Origin: an uncultured Azospirillum sp.
GTDB lineage: Bacteria > Pseudomonadota > Alphaproteobacteria > RF32 > CAG-239
DNA: 64,000 nt
NCBI GenBank assembly: GCA_900538765.1
Contig: UQAB01000002.1
Span: forward strand, 91,223-155,222
Direction of reading: 5' to 3'
Shown here: positions 44,980-54,078 of the stretch, one piece after another
Position numbering within the stretch: the stretch's first letter is position 1
Layout of the letters: each line of letters begins with the position of its first letter
Translations under genes and position numbers: made by a program
The notes under the pieces: model-generated
Told to the model about the DNA's origin: nothing
Seen by the model: only the letters and a program-made list of their open reading frames with translations
The model's database searches: none

Positions 44980-46008
44980 ATGGAAAAAGATAAAGCCCTC
45001 GACGCCGCCCTCAGCCAAATCGAACGTGCCTTCGGCAAAGGTTCGATTATGCGGCTCGGACAGCAGTCCAATATTGACATTGAAGCTATTTCAACCGGTT
45101 CTCTCGGCATTGATATCGCCTTAGGCATCGGCGGTCTGCCCAAAGGCCGTATCATAGAAATCTTCGGGCCGGAAAGTTCCGGTAAAACCACCCTCGCCCT
45201 GAGCGTCATTGCCCAGGCGCAGAAAAAAGGCGGAACCTGTGCTTTTATCGACGCCGAACACGCGCTTGACCCGGCTTATGCCAAGAAAATCGGCGTAGAC
45301 ATTGACAGCCTGTTGATTTCTCAACCGGATGCCGGTGAACAGGCTCTGGAAATTGCTGACACTTTGGTACGTTCCGGCGCCATCGACGTTTTGGTTGTCG
45401 ACTCTGTTGCCGCCCTGGTACCGAAAGCCGAACTCGAAGGTGAAATGGGTGATTCTCATATGGGTCTGCAAGCCCGCCTGATGAGCCAGGCACTGCGCAA
45501 ACTGACCTCCACGGTTTCCCGCTCCAACACGCTGATTATCTTCATCAACCAGATTCGTATGAAAATCGGTGTCATGTTTGGCAACCCGGAAACGACAACA
45601 GGTGGTAACGCGCTGAAATTCTATGCTTCCGTCCGCATGGACATCCGCCGTACCGGCGCTATCAAAGACAAAGAAGACGTCATTGGCAGCCAGACCCGCG
45701 TTAAGATTGTCAAAAACAAGGTTGCCCCGCCGTTCAAAGTCGTTGATTTTGACATCATGTATGGCGAAGGAATTTCCAAAACCGGAGAATTGCTTGACCT
45801 TGGCGTCAAAGCCGGTATTGTTGAAAAAGCCGGCGCCTGGTTTTCCTATAAAGGTGACAAAATCGGCCAGGGACGCGAAAACGCCAAGATTTTCTTAAAA
45901 GAACATCCGCAGATTGCTGATGAAATCGAAAACAAAATCCGCGCCGATGCCGGACACCTCACCACGGAAATGATTGGTGATGAAGAACCTGCCGCCGAAA
46001 CGGAATAA
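44980..46008 (+). CDS. recA: Recombinase RecA
   Basis: This 342-residue protein has Walker A GPESSGKTTLALS, VVDSVAALVPKAELEGEMGD, and loop L2 (MKIGVMFGNPETTTGGNALK). It forms the DNA strand-exchange filament and promotes LexA cleavage. The length is normal. A strong hairpin ends the transcript. No clear SOS box with the alphaproteobacterial direct-repeat form was found in the 106-base upstream gap. Confidence 0.98.
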   Translation: MEKDKALDAALSQIERAFGKGSIMRLGQQSNIDIEAISTGSLGIDIALGIGGLPKGRIIEIFGPESSGKTTLALSVIAQAQKKGGTCAFIDAEHALDPAYAKKIGVDIDSLLISQPDAGEQALEIADTLVRSGAIDVLVVDSVAALVPKAELEGEMGDSHMGLQARLMSQALRKLTSTVSRSNTLIIFINQIRMKIGVMFGNPETTTGGNALKFYASVRMDIRRTGAIKDKEDVIGSQTRVKIVKNKVAPPFKVVDFDIMYGEGISKTGELLDLGVKAGIVEKAGAWFSYKGDKIGQGRENAKIFLKEHPQIADEIENKIRADAGHLTTEMIGDEEPAAETE

Positions 46009-46027
46009 AGCCATTCTTAGTATCAGA

Positions 46028-46068
46028 CAAAACCCAAGCAGTTTTTCCTTTGCTTGGGTTTTGTTTTT
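46028..46068 (+). terminator. Terminator of recA
   Basis: CAAAACCCAAGCA/TGCTTGGGTTTTG is a 13-bp stem with a 10-base loop, then TTTTTAT. Confidence 0.93.
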
Positions 46069-46300
46069 ATAAAAAACATTTCTTGCTACTTTGCCACATA
46101 AAAAAATAAATATCATCACAAATTTACATACCCCCCAAACGCCTTTCGGAGTCGCACAAACCGGAAATTTTTCTTAAAACATCATCAAACAGTACCCCGT
46201 TTTTCTTTGTCAATAACACCTATCTCGCCTAAAATCGACAGATATATCATTGAAATACCATACTTCACGAATAAATTAGACAAATTTTTTCATTTTATGC
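46069..46300. other. Noncoding stretch before the 46384 gene
   Basis: I see no gene here. A frame that could extend the 46384 gene upstream to 46207 runs through its promoter and encodes no conserved sequence, so it is discarded. Confidence 0.4.
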
Positions 46301-46330
46301 TTGACATTTGTCAACAGACTGTGTTATGTT
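46301..46330 (+). promoter_or_regulatory. Promoter of the 46384 gene, TTGACA-TTTGTC type
   Basis: TTGACA at 46301-46306 runs straight into TTTGTCAA, making a TTGAC-ATTT-GTCAA inverted repeat. The -10 is TATGTT at 46325-46330 with an 18-base spacer. The start codon lies 53 bases downstream. Confidence 0.65.
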
Positions 46331-46383
46331 GTTTTCATCAAATTACAATTTTTTTTATTATTAACAATTTAAATTCATATCTT

Positions 46384-46758
46384 ATGTGTAAGAATGCTAA
46401 AATCGCGTGTGAGAAACTGAGTGCTGACTACGTTGCAAACAAAACTAAGACGCCCTTTGAAAGAATATACACCGTTGTTATCAATCCGAACGGCGGTCCG
46501 AAACACAATAAACACAATCAGATCGGACAATTCAAGAAAGGCGTTCCTTACATTGTTTGGGCAACCGACATCACAAAGGCAACAGTCACCATCCGCGACT
46601 TAAAGAGTAAAAAGAGCACGGAAGTTGACAGCTGCGAATGCCAGTTCACCAACATCAGTGAACTTGAGCTAAACGGTATGAAATATGTGGAACGCCAGAT
46701 AAACGGTGTTTACCATTATGTTTCCGCCAAGAAAGCCCCTGCCAACAAAAAAATTTAA
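46384..46758 (+). CDS. Unrecognised 124-residue protein, member of the SD-less promoter set
   Basis: I do not recognise this small soluble protein. It is Lys-rich with four cysteines (MCKNAKIAC and SCECQF). It has a middle segment, RIYTVVINPNGGPKHNKHNQ, that could be beta-rich. No Shine-Dalgarno sequence is present. The leader is A/T-only (TTAACAATTTAAATTCATAT) and closely matches the leader of the 60529 gene (TTAACAATTAACATTTATAA). Own promoter and own terminator, so it is monocistronic. Confidence 0.7.
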   Translation: MCKNAKIACEKLSADYVANKTKTPFERIYTVVINPNGGPKHNKHNQIGQFKKGVPYIVWATDITKATVTIRDLKSKKSTEVDSCECQFTNISELELNGMKYVERQINGVYHYVSAKKAPANKKI

Positions 46759-46797
46759 CCTGCCAATCTTTTTACCTTAAAGACTAAAAACACAATC

Positions 46798-46838
46798 AAA
46801 CACTCGCCGCATGTTCGAATGCCGCGAGTGTTTTCTTT
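46798..46838 (+). terminator. Terminator of the 46384 gene
   Basis: AAACACTCG/CGAGTGTTT extends through CGCAT/ATGCCG into a stem of about 15 bp with one mismatch, followed by TTTTC. Confidence 0.88.
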
Positions 46839-46961
46839 ATAAAAAATCTTACCTTTCAAATTCCGCCAGTTTCAAAAAAATACAAATTATATAAAAAAGT
46901 TCTTGACCTTTATAAGATATTTGAGTAAAAGTTTCTCGTAAATGCAATATCACAAATCCAT

Positions 46962-47051
46962 GGAGAGGTGGCAGAGTGGTTTAATGCAGCGGTCTTGAAA
47001 ACCGTCGAGGGTGCGAGCCCTCCCAGAGTTCGAATCTCTGCCTCTCCGCCA
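46962..47051 (+). tRNA. tRNA-Ser (anticodon TGA)
   Basis: Acceptor GGAGAGG pairs with CCTCTCC, with discriminator G and encoded CCA. The anticodon stem-loop is CGGTCTTGAAAACCG. The variable arm is GAGGGTGCGAGCCCTC and the T-arm CAGAGTTCGAATCTCTG. This is a class II serine tRNA. Confidence 0.97.
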
Positions 47052-47059
47052 ATTAAAAG

Positions 47060-47086
47060 AAACGCCCCTTGCGGGCGTTTTTTTTA
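47060..47086 (+). terminator. Terminator of tRNA-Ser
   Basis: AAACGCCC/GGGCGTTT gives an 8-bp stem with a 5-base loop and eight T residues. Confidence 0.9.
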
Positions 47087-47094
47087 ATTGATGA

Positions 47095-47130
47095 GGAGAG
47101 CTGGATTTGAACTCTGGAAGAAAGAGTTCG
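47095..47130 (-). repeat. Degenerate reverse copy of the tRNA-Ser 3' half
   Basis: GGAGAGCTGGATTTGAACTC resembles the reverse complement of the tRNA 3' half (GGAGAGGCAGAGATTCGAAC). It lies 44 bases downstream of that tRNA. It also folds by itself: GAACTCT/AGAGTTC. The following 70 bases are purine-rich and noncoding. Confidence 0.45.
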
Positions 47131-47208
47131 ACAAGGACGAGAGGCAGACGCAAGTATGCCGCTGAGGCGAAGCCGAACGAGGACGCAGCGGCCAAGGCTT
47201 TTTGCAAA

Positions 47209-47242
47209 AAAAAGAGCAGAATTCATCCCCCTGCTCTTTTTT
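47209..47242 (-). terminator. Terminator of the histidine-phosphatase-like gene
   Basis: AAAAAGAGCAG/CTGCTCTTTTT is an 11-bp stem with an 11-base loop and T-runs on both strands. Confidence 0.85.
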
Positions 47243-47248
47243 TCACGT

Positions 47249-47926
47249 TTACACCTGGTCTATGCTTCTTTTGACATGCGCCAAAATCTCATCAACCGTT
47301 TCATCAAAAGCCAGTTTCATGTCCATTATATCCAAAACCTTAGCCGCCAAAGACAATGAACGGTCATAATCGGCTTCATCATCAATACCGGCTTTCCACA
47401 TGGCCTCTTTTTTGCTAAAACTGTCATTAATACCGATAAGTTTCAGACAGTCGGCTCTGTATTGCGGCGGAACATCAACAAATCCCCGCGGCTTGAGCAT
47501 ATCTTCCCAGTAATCGGCCTGACGCACAACCCAGCGGCTGTATTCCACATCCGGCATACACCGTGCATCATCATATAACATCTCATTGACATTATAAAGA
47601 TGCGTCACCACATGAACATGCTCCCAGTTGTTTTCCTGCGCTTTTTGAACAACTTCTTCATAAAAAGCACGGCTGTCTTTTTTTGTTACCCCCTCGCAAA
47701 GACGATTGTCCTCAAACAACGGCGCACAATCGGTCATCAGTGAAATCACCTGAGCCGTCGCTGCACAACGCGGTGTCGGAGAATAAAAAATCGCATCAAC
47801 CTTTTTAGCCTGACGAACCAACAGCGGACAAAGCAGACCTGTATCGGCAATACCGAAAGACGTAATCGGAAAAGCAGACATCATTTCATAAGCGGCATGA
47901 CGTCCGACAGTCAAATAAACACTCAT
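47249..47926 (-). CDS. Histidine phosphatase superfamily-like protein
   Basis: This 225-residue protein has the outline of the phosphoglycerate-mutase fold. These parts are an RHA motif in TVGRHAAYE (RHG in most members), FYSPTPRCAATAQVI, a Glu in NRLCEG, and a second His in VHVVTHLYNVNEML. Both catalytic histidines are kept. The C-terminal half, with YWEDMLKPRGFVDVPPQYR, is unlike typical members and substrate is unknown. Its leader is A/T-rich without a ribosome site (AATTTACAATT before the ATG). It therefore resembles the SD-less gene set, although the TTTGTC block is missing. Confidence 0.75.
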   Translation of the reverse strand: MSVYLTVGRHAAYEMMSAFPITSFGIADTGLLCPLLVRQAKKVDAIFYSPTPRCAATAQVISLMTDCAPLFEDNRLCEGVTKKDSRAFYEEVVQKAQENNWEHVHVVTHLYNVNEMLYDDARCMPDVEYSRWVVRQADYWEDMLKPRGFVDVPPQYRADCLKLIGINDSFSKKEAMWKAGIDDEADYDRSLSLAAKVLDIMDMKLAFDETVDEILAHVKRSIDQV

Positions 47927-47971
47927 AATTGTAAATTTTATAAATTAGACATAAAAATTAATTTTCAGGCT

Positions 47972-47999
47972 ATTCTAACCTTACTTTGTTGAAAGTCAA
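47972..47999 (-). promoter_or_regulatory. Promoter of the 47249 gene
   Basis: TTGACT at 47999-47994 and TAGAAT at 47977-47972 are separated by 16 bases. The -35 lies immediately after the stop codon of the upstream glycosylase gene. The TTTGTC block of the related promoters is absent. Confidence 0.6.
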
Positions 48000-48000
48000 T

Positions 48001-48597
48001 TTATTTTTTGCTGATAAATTTCGACCCTTTAATATAATAACGCCACGGTTTATCTTTATATTCCTCGGCATAATCAATTCCGACCCGCGGCACGGCAACA
48101 CAAACGCAAGCCTTGGTTTTTGGCGACAACCAAACTTCATCTCCGGACAAATCGGCGCCGTTCAGGCCGCGGTCAATTGCCAAAGCCTGACAAAGTTTTC
48201 CCGGTCCGGTCGTCAAATTCTCAAGCTTGTCACACTTGCGCAGACGCTTCATGACGTCAATGCCGGCAACAGGTTCAAGACTGCGGATTAGTATGGCGTT
48301 GGCCTCGCCTACGCCGCTGACCACGACATTAAACTGGTTATACATCCCGTAAACAAAGAAAACATAAGCCACACCGCCTTTCTCAAACATAACGGCATTG
48401 CGCTTGGTTTTGCGGTTCAGATAAGCATGACAGGCCTTGTCTTCCGCCCCGATATAAACTTCCAGCTCAGTAATTTTTCCGGCCAATACTTCTCCCGTCG
48501 GCAAGCGGCGGCATAAATAAGCGCCAAGCAAAACTTCTCGAGCCACGTCAAAAGGCTCGCGCAAATAATCTTCTTCCCTGATTCGCTCGTCAAACAT
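48001..48597 (-). CDS. 3-methyladenine DNA glycosylase (AAG/Mpg family)
   Basis: This 198-residue protein carries the Mpg signatures EVLAGKITELEVYIGAEDKA, CHAYLNRKTKRNAVMF, YVFFVYGMYNQFNVV and NLTTGPGKLCQALAID. The usual active-site Glu lies in the first motif. It removes alkylated or deaminated purines from DNA. It precedes the histidine-phosphatase-like gene and follows cspA. Confidence 0.92.
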   Translation of the reverse strand: MFDERIREEDYLREPFDVAREVLLGAYLCRRLPTGEVLAGKITELEVYIGAEDKACHAYLNRKTKRNAVMFEKGGVAYVFFVYGMYNQFNVVVSGVGEANAILIRSLEPVAGIDVMKRLRKCDKLENLTTGPGKLCQALAIDRGLNGADLSGDEVWLSPKTKACVCVAVPRVGIDYAEEYKDKPWRYYIKGSKFISKK

Positions 48598-48610
48598 AAA
48601 ACATTCCTCA

Positions 48611-48643
48611 CAAAAAAAGTATCTTGCCGTAACAAGATACTTT
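48611..48643 (-). terminator. Terminator of the cold-shock gene
   Basis: AAAGTATCTTG/CAAGATACTTT gives an 11-bp stem with a 6-base loop. The minus strand continues TTTTTTTG. Confidence 0.9.
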
Positions 48644-48666
48644 CCTTTTAGTTAAAATTGCCCTAA

Positions 48667-48870
48667 CTAGGCCAACTTCAGATTTCCGGCTGAAGTCTTG
48701 CCTTTTTCGGTAATCAACTCATAAGATACTTTCTCATTTTCGTTCAGGCTTCTCATGCCGGCTTTTTCAACCGCTGAGATGTGAACAAAAACATCTGCCC
48801 CACCGTTGTCAGGCTGGATAAATCCATAACCTTTTTTAGAGTTAAACCATTTAACTGTTCCTGTTGCCAT
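48667..48870 (-). CDS. cspA: Cold-shock protein
   Basis: This 67-residue single CSD protein has RNP1 KGYGFIQ and RNP2 DVFVHIS. It binds single-stranded RNA or DNA and acts as an RNA chaperone. A long upstream region of about 260 bases without a gene precedes it, as is common for cold-shock genes with regulatory leaders. The ribosome site is AAGGATTT. Whether it is cold-induced is not shown. Confidence 0.96.
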   Translation of the reverse strand: MATGTVKWFNSKKGYGFIQPDNGGADVFVHISAVEKAGMRSLNENEKVSYELITEKGKTSAGNLKLA

Positions 48871-49137
48871 TGTATTAAATCCTTATATAACAGGTTGTAA
48901 CAACGTTAACTTAACGCAAAACATCAAGCAACGAAATAACATCTTTCTCATTGTGGGGGTATCTTATTTAAGGCTAGATTATTCAGATAATTAGATAAAT
49001 AAAAAAAACTCATAAACCACAGAGCTGCGCTATTCATTTATTATAGTAAGCTAAATAAATTAAATAGCAAGCAAAATAAAAATTATTTTTCCTTACAGTA
49101 TAATTTATACTTGCCCATGCTGCTATACAAACTTTTC

Positions 49138-50991
49138 CTAGCGCTCAAACAACTTCGCCACCTGCCCCACCTTTAACTCCACATAAGTCGGCCGTCCGTG
49201 GTTGCATTGCCCGGAATGTTCTGTTTGTTCCATTTCGCGTAACAGATGGTTCATTTCTTCTATAGTCAGACGACGGCCGGCCCGGACTGAACCATGACAG
49301 GCAATTGTTGCGCAAACCAGATGAAGTTTTTCGCTAAGAGAATATTCTTTACCCCATTCGGCCATTTCCTGAGCCAAATCTTCAACCAGTTTTTTGACAT
49401 TGCAATCACCAAGAAGCGCCGGAATCTCCTGAACAATAACCGCTGACGGCCCAAATTCCTCAATCACCAGACCAAGCTTCTTAAGCTCTTCCGCCGCTTC
49501 GATAATCCGGGTTTTGTCGCTGAGCGGCAGCTCCACAACTTCGGGAATAAGCATCATCTGCGTCGCAATCCGCTGCTCATTCATCAGACTGCGCTTGAGC
49601 TTTTCCATAACGATACGCTCATGCGCCGCGTGCTGGTCAATAATGATAATGCTGTCTTCATTTTGGGAAATAATATAAGTATCATGAAACTGCGCCTTTG
49701 CCAGTCCCAAATACCCCGGTTCTTCAGCATTGATACCGCAATTTTCAGCCACTGTCGCCGCAGAAGGAACCTCATCGGCCTTAACCGAATAAGCCCTCTC
49801 CAACTCAGGCAAAGCCGCCTGACGCCTGGGCGCAGCATAAGGCAGCGGTGACAGCAAAAAAGAACGCCGCGGCTGAACATCTGACAGACTATGCTCCTGC
49901 AAAACGGCAGTATCGTCACTTGAAGTTTGTGTGATACATGACTGATTTTCATGAACAAATTCAGAAATATTAATTGTTTCAGCCGAACGATTGGCACCAT
50001 TGTTCAACGCATAACGGATAGCACTGACCAACAGCCCGCGCACCAGGGCATTGTCATAAAAACGGACTTCCGCCTTGGTCGGATGCACGTTCACGTCGAC
50101 ATAAGCCGGGTCAATATCAAAAAACAAAGCGCACAAAGGATAACGATTGGAAGCCAGCACATCCTGATAAGCACCTCTGATAGCACCCAGCAACAGCTTG
50201 TCACGCACCGGACGATTGTTAACAAAAAGATATTGGTTAAGTGAATTGGCTTTGTTCAAAGTCGGCAACGACACAAAACCGCTGATACGCAAATTATCCC
50301 GCTCCGCGTCAATCGGCAGCGAATTTTCGCCGAAATCGCGTCCCATAACCTCGGCCAATCGCTGCAGCCGCGCGTCAAACAATTCGCCCTGACAGGCATT
50401 CAGGGAAATTTTTCTTTTGCCGTCTATCGTCAGATAAAAAGAAACCTGCGGATTAGCCATAGCAATACGATTCATCATGTCCGCACACTGCCCGCTCTCC
50501 GACTGCGACGTTTTCAAAAACTTAAGCCGCGCCGGTGTGGAATAAAACAAATCCCGCACCTCAATCCGCGTTCCCTGCGGATAGGCCGCCGGCACGGGCT
50601 CGCCCTTTTCGCCGCCGTTAACCTCTATTTTCCAGGCCGTATCCGCGCCCTTTGCCCGGGACGTAATTGCCAGCCGCGCCACAGAGGAAATAGACGGTAA
50701 CGCTTCGCCGCGAAACCCCAGAAAATTGATGTTGAACAAATCATCGTCCGGCAGCTTTGACGTTGCATGGCGCTCCACGGCAAGTTTCAGTTCTTCCGGT
50801 GTCATGCCCTTGCCGTTGTCCACCACCGTAATCAGGCTTTTGCCGCCGTCGACCAAAGTAACTTCCACGGAAGTCGCCCCGGCGTCAATCGCATTTTCCA
50901 CCAGCTCCTTAACCACCGAAGACGGACGCTCAATCACCTCGCCTGCGGCGATTTGGTTAACCAGATTGGACGGCAGGATTCTTATCGGCAT
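49138..50991 (-). CDS. mutL: DNA mismatch repair protein MutL
   Basis: This 617-residue protein has the GHKL ATPase motifs RIAAGEVIERPSSVVKELVE, DNGKGM, RHATSKL and GFRGEALPSI. A MutL-C domain includes QHAAHERIVMEKL. It lacks a clear DQHAx2Ex4E endonuclease distinction beyond that segment. The C-terminal CHGSVRAG and CNHGRPTY motifs are present. It closes the lspA-pgi-mutL series. Confidence 0.96.
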   Translation of the reverse strand: MPIRILPSNLVNQIAAGEVIERPSSVVKELVENAIDAGATSVEVTLVDGGKSLITVVDNGKGMTPEELKLAVERHATSKLPDDDLFNINFLGFRGEALPSISSVARLAITSRAKGADTAWKIEVNGGEKGEPVPAAYPQGTRIEVRDLFYSTPARLKFLKTSQSESGQCADMMNRIAMANPQVSFYLTIDGKRKISLNACQGELFDARLQRLAEVMGRDFGENSLPIDAERDNLRISGFVSLPTLNKANSLNQYLFVNNRPVRDKLLLGAIRGAYQDVLASNRYPLCALFFDIDPAYVDVNVHPTKAEVRFYDNALVRGLLVSAIRYALNNGANRSAETINISEFVHENQSCITQTSSDDTAVLQEHSLSDVQPRRSFLLSPLPYAAPRRQAALPELERAYSVKADEVPSAATVAENCGINAEEPGYLGLAKAQFHDTYIISQNEDSIIIIDQHAAHERIVMEKLKRSLMNEQRIATQMMLIPEVVELPLSDKTRIIEAAEELKKLGLVIEEFGPSAVIVQEIPALLGDCNVKKLVEDLAQEMAEWGKEYSLSEKLHLVCATIACHGSVRAGRRLTIEEMNHLLREMEQTEHSGQCNHGRPTYVELKVGQVAKLFER

Positions 50992-50997
50992 ATGCTT

Positions 50998-52647
50998 CTA
51001 CTTTCTCATCGCCCGGATTGTCTTAATCAACGCATTGGTAGAACTGTCATGCTTCAGCTCATAAACATTATTCTGCAGTTCCGGCAGAATATTCAAAGCC
51101 ATCTGCTTGCCGAGTTCAACCCCCATTTGGTCATAAGAATCGATATTCCAAACCATTCCCTGAACAAAAACCTTGTGTTCATACATGGCAATCAGGGCTC
51201 CGAGAGAATACGGGTCGACTTTTTTCAGCAAAATCAAATTGGAAGGACGGTTTCCCGGGAAACTCTTGAATTTTTTCAGAAAACTGATTTCTTCCTTGGA
51301 CTTTCCGGCTTTTTTCAGTTCATCCGCCGCTTCTTTCTCGGTTTTTCCTTTCATCAGTGCCTCGCCCTGCGCCAAAACATTAGCCAGCAAAATCGCATGA
51401 TGATCGCCGATTTCATTATGCGAAATGGCGGGAATGATAAAATCGCACGGCACCGGTTCCGTTCCCTGATGAATCAGCTGGAAGAAAGAATGCTGCACAT
51501 TCGTTCCCGCGCCGCCGAACAACACCGGTCCCGTGGCATATTTGATAAAATCACCGTTAACGTCAACAAATTTGCCGTTTGATTCCATATCCAGCTGCTG
51601 CAGATAAGCCGGCAGATATTGCAAATACTGGTCATAAGGAATAACCGCATAACGGTGAATACCCATAAAATTATTGTACCAAATGCCGAGCATCGCCAAA
51701 ACGACCGGAATATTATTCTCCAGCGGCGTTTCCTGAAAATGCTTGTCCATAGCATAAGCGCCGTCCAGCATTTTTTCAAAATTATCCATACCGACAGCAA
51801 TGGCAATGGACAGACCGATAGCCGACCACATGGAATAACGGCCGCCGACAAAATCCCAGAATTCAAACATATTCTCGGGATTAATGCCAAATTCGCGCAC
51901 TTTCTCGGTATTGGTTGACAGGGCAACAAAATGCTTGGCTACGGCCGGTTCGCCCAAAGCGTCAACCAGCCACTTGCGGCAGGTTTTGGCGTTTGTCAGG
52001 GTTTCAATTGTTGTAAAGGTCTTGGAAGCAACGATAAACAATGTCGTTTCCGGGTCAACCTTGTCCAGAACCTCGGCGCAGGCCGTCCCGTCAATATTGG
52101 AGATAAAATAACAGTTAATCCCCTTCATCCAGTACTTTTTCAGAGCTTCTGTCGCCATAAACGGCCCAAGGTCGGAACCTCCGATACCGATATTGACGAT
52201 ATTTGTCAGCTTCTTGCCGGTATGTCCTTTAAAATTGCCGTAACGAACATCTTCCGAGAACTTGCGCATCTTGGCAAAAACGGCATTAATCTCCGGCATA
52301 ACATCCTTGCCGTCAACCATAATCGGCTTGTTGTCGCGGTTGCGCAGAGCCGTATGCAAAACGGCGCGTCCTTCGGTAATATTGATTTTGTCGCCACGGA
52401 ACATGGACCTGATTTTATCTTCCAACCGATGTTCGCGCGCCAAAGACATCAAGAGCGCCATAGTCTTGGCCGATACGCGGTTCTTGGAATAATCAAGTAA
52501 CAGGGTATCGTCCAATTTCAGGGTAAACTTGGCCGCCCGGTCGGCGTCCTCGGCAAACAAATCTCTCATTTCCGTTTTTCTGAAATGCTTATAATGGCTT
52601 TCCAGTTTTTTCCACGCTTTTGATTTGTTAACAGCTCTGTCAAACAT
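50998..52647 (-). CDS. pgi: Glucose-6-phosphate isomerase
   Basis: At 549 residues it matches the usual length. Landmarks are NIGIGGSDLGPFMATEALKK, SKTFTTIETLTNAKTCRKWL, FEFWDFVGGRYSMWSAIGLS and the QLIHQGTEPVPCDFI/DSYDQMGVELGK C-terminal part. It interconverts glucose-6-phosphate and fructose-6-phosphate. It starts 3 bases after the second M16 gene, an odd but common operon neighbour. Confidence 0.97.
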   Translation of the reverse strand: MFDRAVNKSKAWKKLESHYKHFRKTEMRDLFAEDADRAAKFTLKLDDTLLLDYSKNRVSAKTMALLMSLAREHRLEDKIRSMFRGDKINITEGRAVLHTALRNRDNKPIMVDGKDVMPEINAVFAKMRKFSEDVRYGNFKGHTGKKLTNIVNIGIGGSDLGPFMATEALKKYWMKGINCYFISNIDGTACAEVLDKVDPETTLFIVASKTFTTIETLTNAKTCRKWLVDALGEPAVAKHFVALSTNTEKVREFGINPENMFEFWDFVGGRYSMWSAIGLSIAIAVGMDNFEKMLDGAYAMDKHFQETPLENNIPVVLAMLGIWYNNFMGIHRYAVIPYDQYLQYLPAYLQQLDMESNGKFVDVNGDFIKYATGPVLFGGAGTNVQHSFFQLIHQGTEPVPCDFIIPAISHNEIGDHHAILLANVLAQGEALMKGKTEKEAADELKKAGKSKEEISFLKKFKSFPGNRPSNLILLKKVDPYSLGALIAMYEHKVFVQGMVWNIDSYDQMGVELGKQMALNILPELQNNVYELKHDSSTNALIKTIRAMRK

Positions 52648-52650
52648 TTC

Positions 52651-54078
52651 TTATTGCTCCTCCATCTCATTTTTAGTCCCGACGCTGACCCAGACCAAAT
52701 TATCCCGGCCGAAATACTTCGCTGCCGCAGTATTGACATCGTCCAGCGTCACTGCATTAACATAATCGTTACGCTTCTGCAGAAAATCGCGTCCCAGATT
52801 TTCCTTCTGCATGGCCACCAAAGTCGCCGCAATATCCGGCAGCGAGGCAAAACGCAGATTATACGACGCCGTCATGTAGTTCCGAGCCTGCTCAAATTCA
52901 TCTTTTGTCACGCCCTGCCCCATTTTAAGCCATTCGGCTTTTACGATTTCCTGAACCTGCTTATAATTGTCCGGCGTAGCCGAAAAACCGCCCTTAATCA
53001 GTTTTGCCTTATCATCAATCACCAGATAGGAACCGACGCTGTAAGTCAGCCCCTTGTCCTCGCGTGCCGCCTTGGACACGCGCGAATTCAGCCCCGAACC
53101 GCCAAAAATCTGATTGGCGATATAAAGCGGATAAAAATCGGCGTCATTACGGGCAACCCCTTGCGCGGTAAAAATCGCCACGGCTTGCGGCAGTTCTCCA
53201 CGGACATTTTTCTCATGTCCGTCAAAATAAACCTTCGCGTCAACAAGCCCACGTAACGGCATCCCCTCCGGCAAACCGCCGAAAACCTTATCCAGCAGCT
53301 TTTCAGCCTCCGTACGGGAAATATCCCCGGCAATACCGACAATCAAATTACTTCTCGTCAGCTTGTTTTGCATAAACTTTTGCAGTTTTTCCTTGTCCAG
53401 CTCCTTTATGTCTGCCTTTTTGCCGACCGGATTGCGCCCGTAAGGATGGCTGCCGTACAAATCCTGCGCCCACACCAGGCTGAGCAGGCTTTCTGGATAT
53501 TCCGTCTGACGGTCAATTGCAACCAGCATCTGTTCCTTAACGCGTTTCATGTCGCTGCGGTCAAAAGCCGGTTCTGTCAGGGTCAGCTTCAACAAATCGG
53601 TCGCCTCACGCAAATTGCTTTTCAGAGTCTGCATATTACCGCCGAAATCATCTTTATCAGCGCTGTAAGAAATGCTTATCGCTTTATCTTCAAGTATTTC
53701 TTTAAGCTGCTGAGAATTATATTTTCCGGCGCCTTCCGTCAACAGGGAAGCCGTCATATTGGCAACGCCGAACTGCCATTGCGGGTCATAGGCCGAACCG
53801 GCATTTTTAAACAGAAAACTGATGCTGACAATCGGATTGGTATGGTCTTCAAAATAATAGGCCTTAATCCCTTCGCGTGAAGTGATTTCCTCCACCGGCG
53901 CGGCAAAAACTTCGGCTTTAAGCGCGGAATTTTCCACCAGTTTGTTCGGATTAAAAACCAATGCTTCGTTTAAGCTGCAATAACCGAACCAACCGATACC
54001 GGCAACAACCGCTAAACCGAAAACAACTTTGAACATCCCGCCCGAAGATTTTTTCTTATGATAAATGCGTCTTGCCAT
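52651..54078 (-). CDS. M16-family peptidase-like protein without the zinc motif
   Basis: This 475-residue protein has an N-terminal membrane anchor (about residues 17-34) and an M16 fold. The HxxEH zinc motif is absent: the matching place reads GVANMTASLLTEGAG. It probably forms the inactive half of a two-gene M16 heterodimer with the next gene. The C-terminal half carries VGIAGDISRTEAEKLLDKVF and GLTYSVGSYLVID. It overlaps the active partner by one base (TGATG). Confidence 0.9.
   Translation of the reverse strand: MARRIYHKKKSSGGMFKVVFGLAVVAGIGWFGYCSLNEALVFNPNKLVENSALKAEVFAAPVEEITSREGIKAYYFEDHTNPIVSISFLFKNAGSAYDPQWQFGVANMTASLLTEGAGKYNSQQLKEILEDKAISISYSADKDDFGGNMQTLKSNLREATDLLKLTLTEPAFDRSDMKRVKEQMLVAIDRQTEYPESLLSLVWAQDLYGSHPYGRNPVGKKADIKELDKEKLQKFMQNKLTRSNLIVGIAGDISRTEAEKLLDKVFGGLPEGMPLRGLVDAKVYFDGHEKNVRGELPQAVAIFTAQGVARNDADFYPLYIANQIFGGSGLNSRVSKAAREDKGLTYSVGSYLVIDDKAKLIKGGFSATPDNYKQVQEIVKAEWLKMGQGVTKDEFEQARNYMTASYNLRFASLPDIAATLVAMQKENLGRDFLQKRNDYVNAVTLDDVNTAAAKYFGRDNLVWVSVGTKNEMEEQ

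Noticed and set aside
46301..46316. FixK/FNR-type box TTGA-N6-TCAA
   Set aside because: Only the 46301 copy has the exact 6-base spacing. The other copies have 7 bases and a degenerate half, so a common FNR-type site is not supported.
46207..46383. Upstream extension of the 46384 gene
   Set aside because: It would translate through a good promoter, and the added residues look non-coding (Phe/Ile/Asn-rich).
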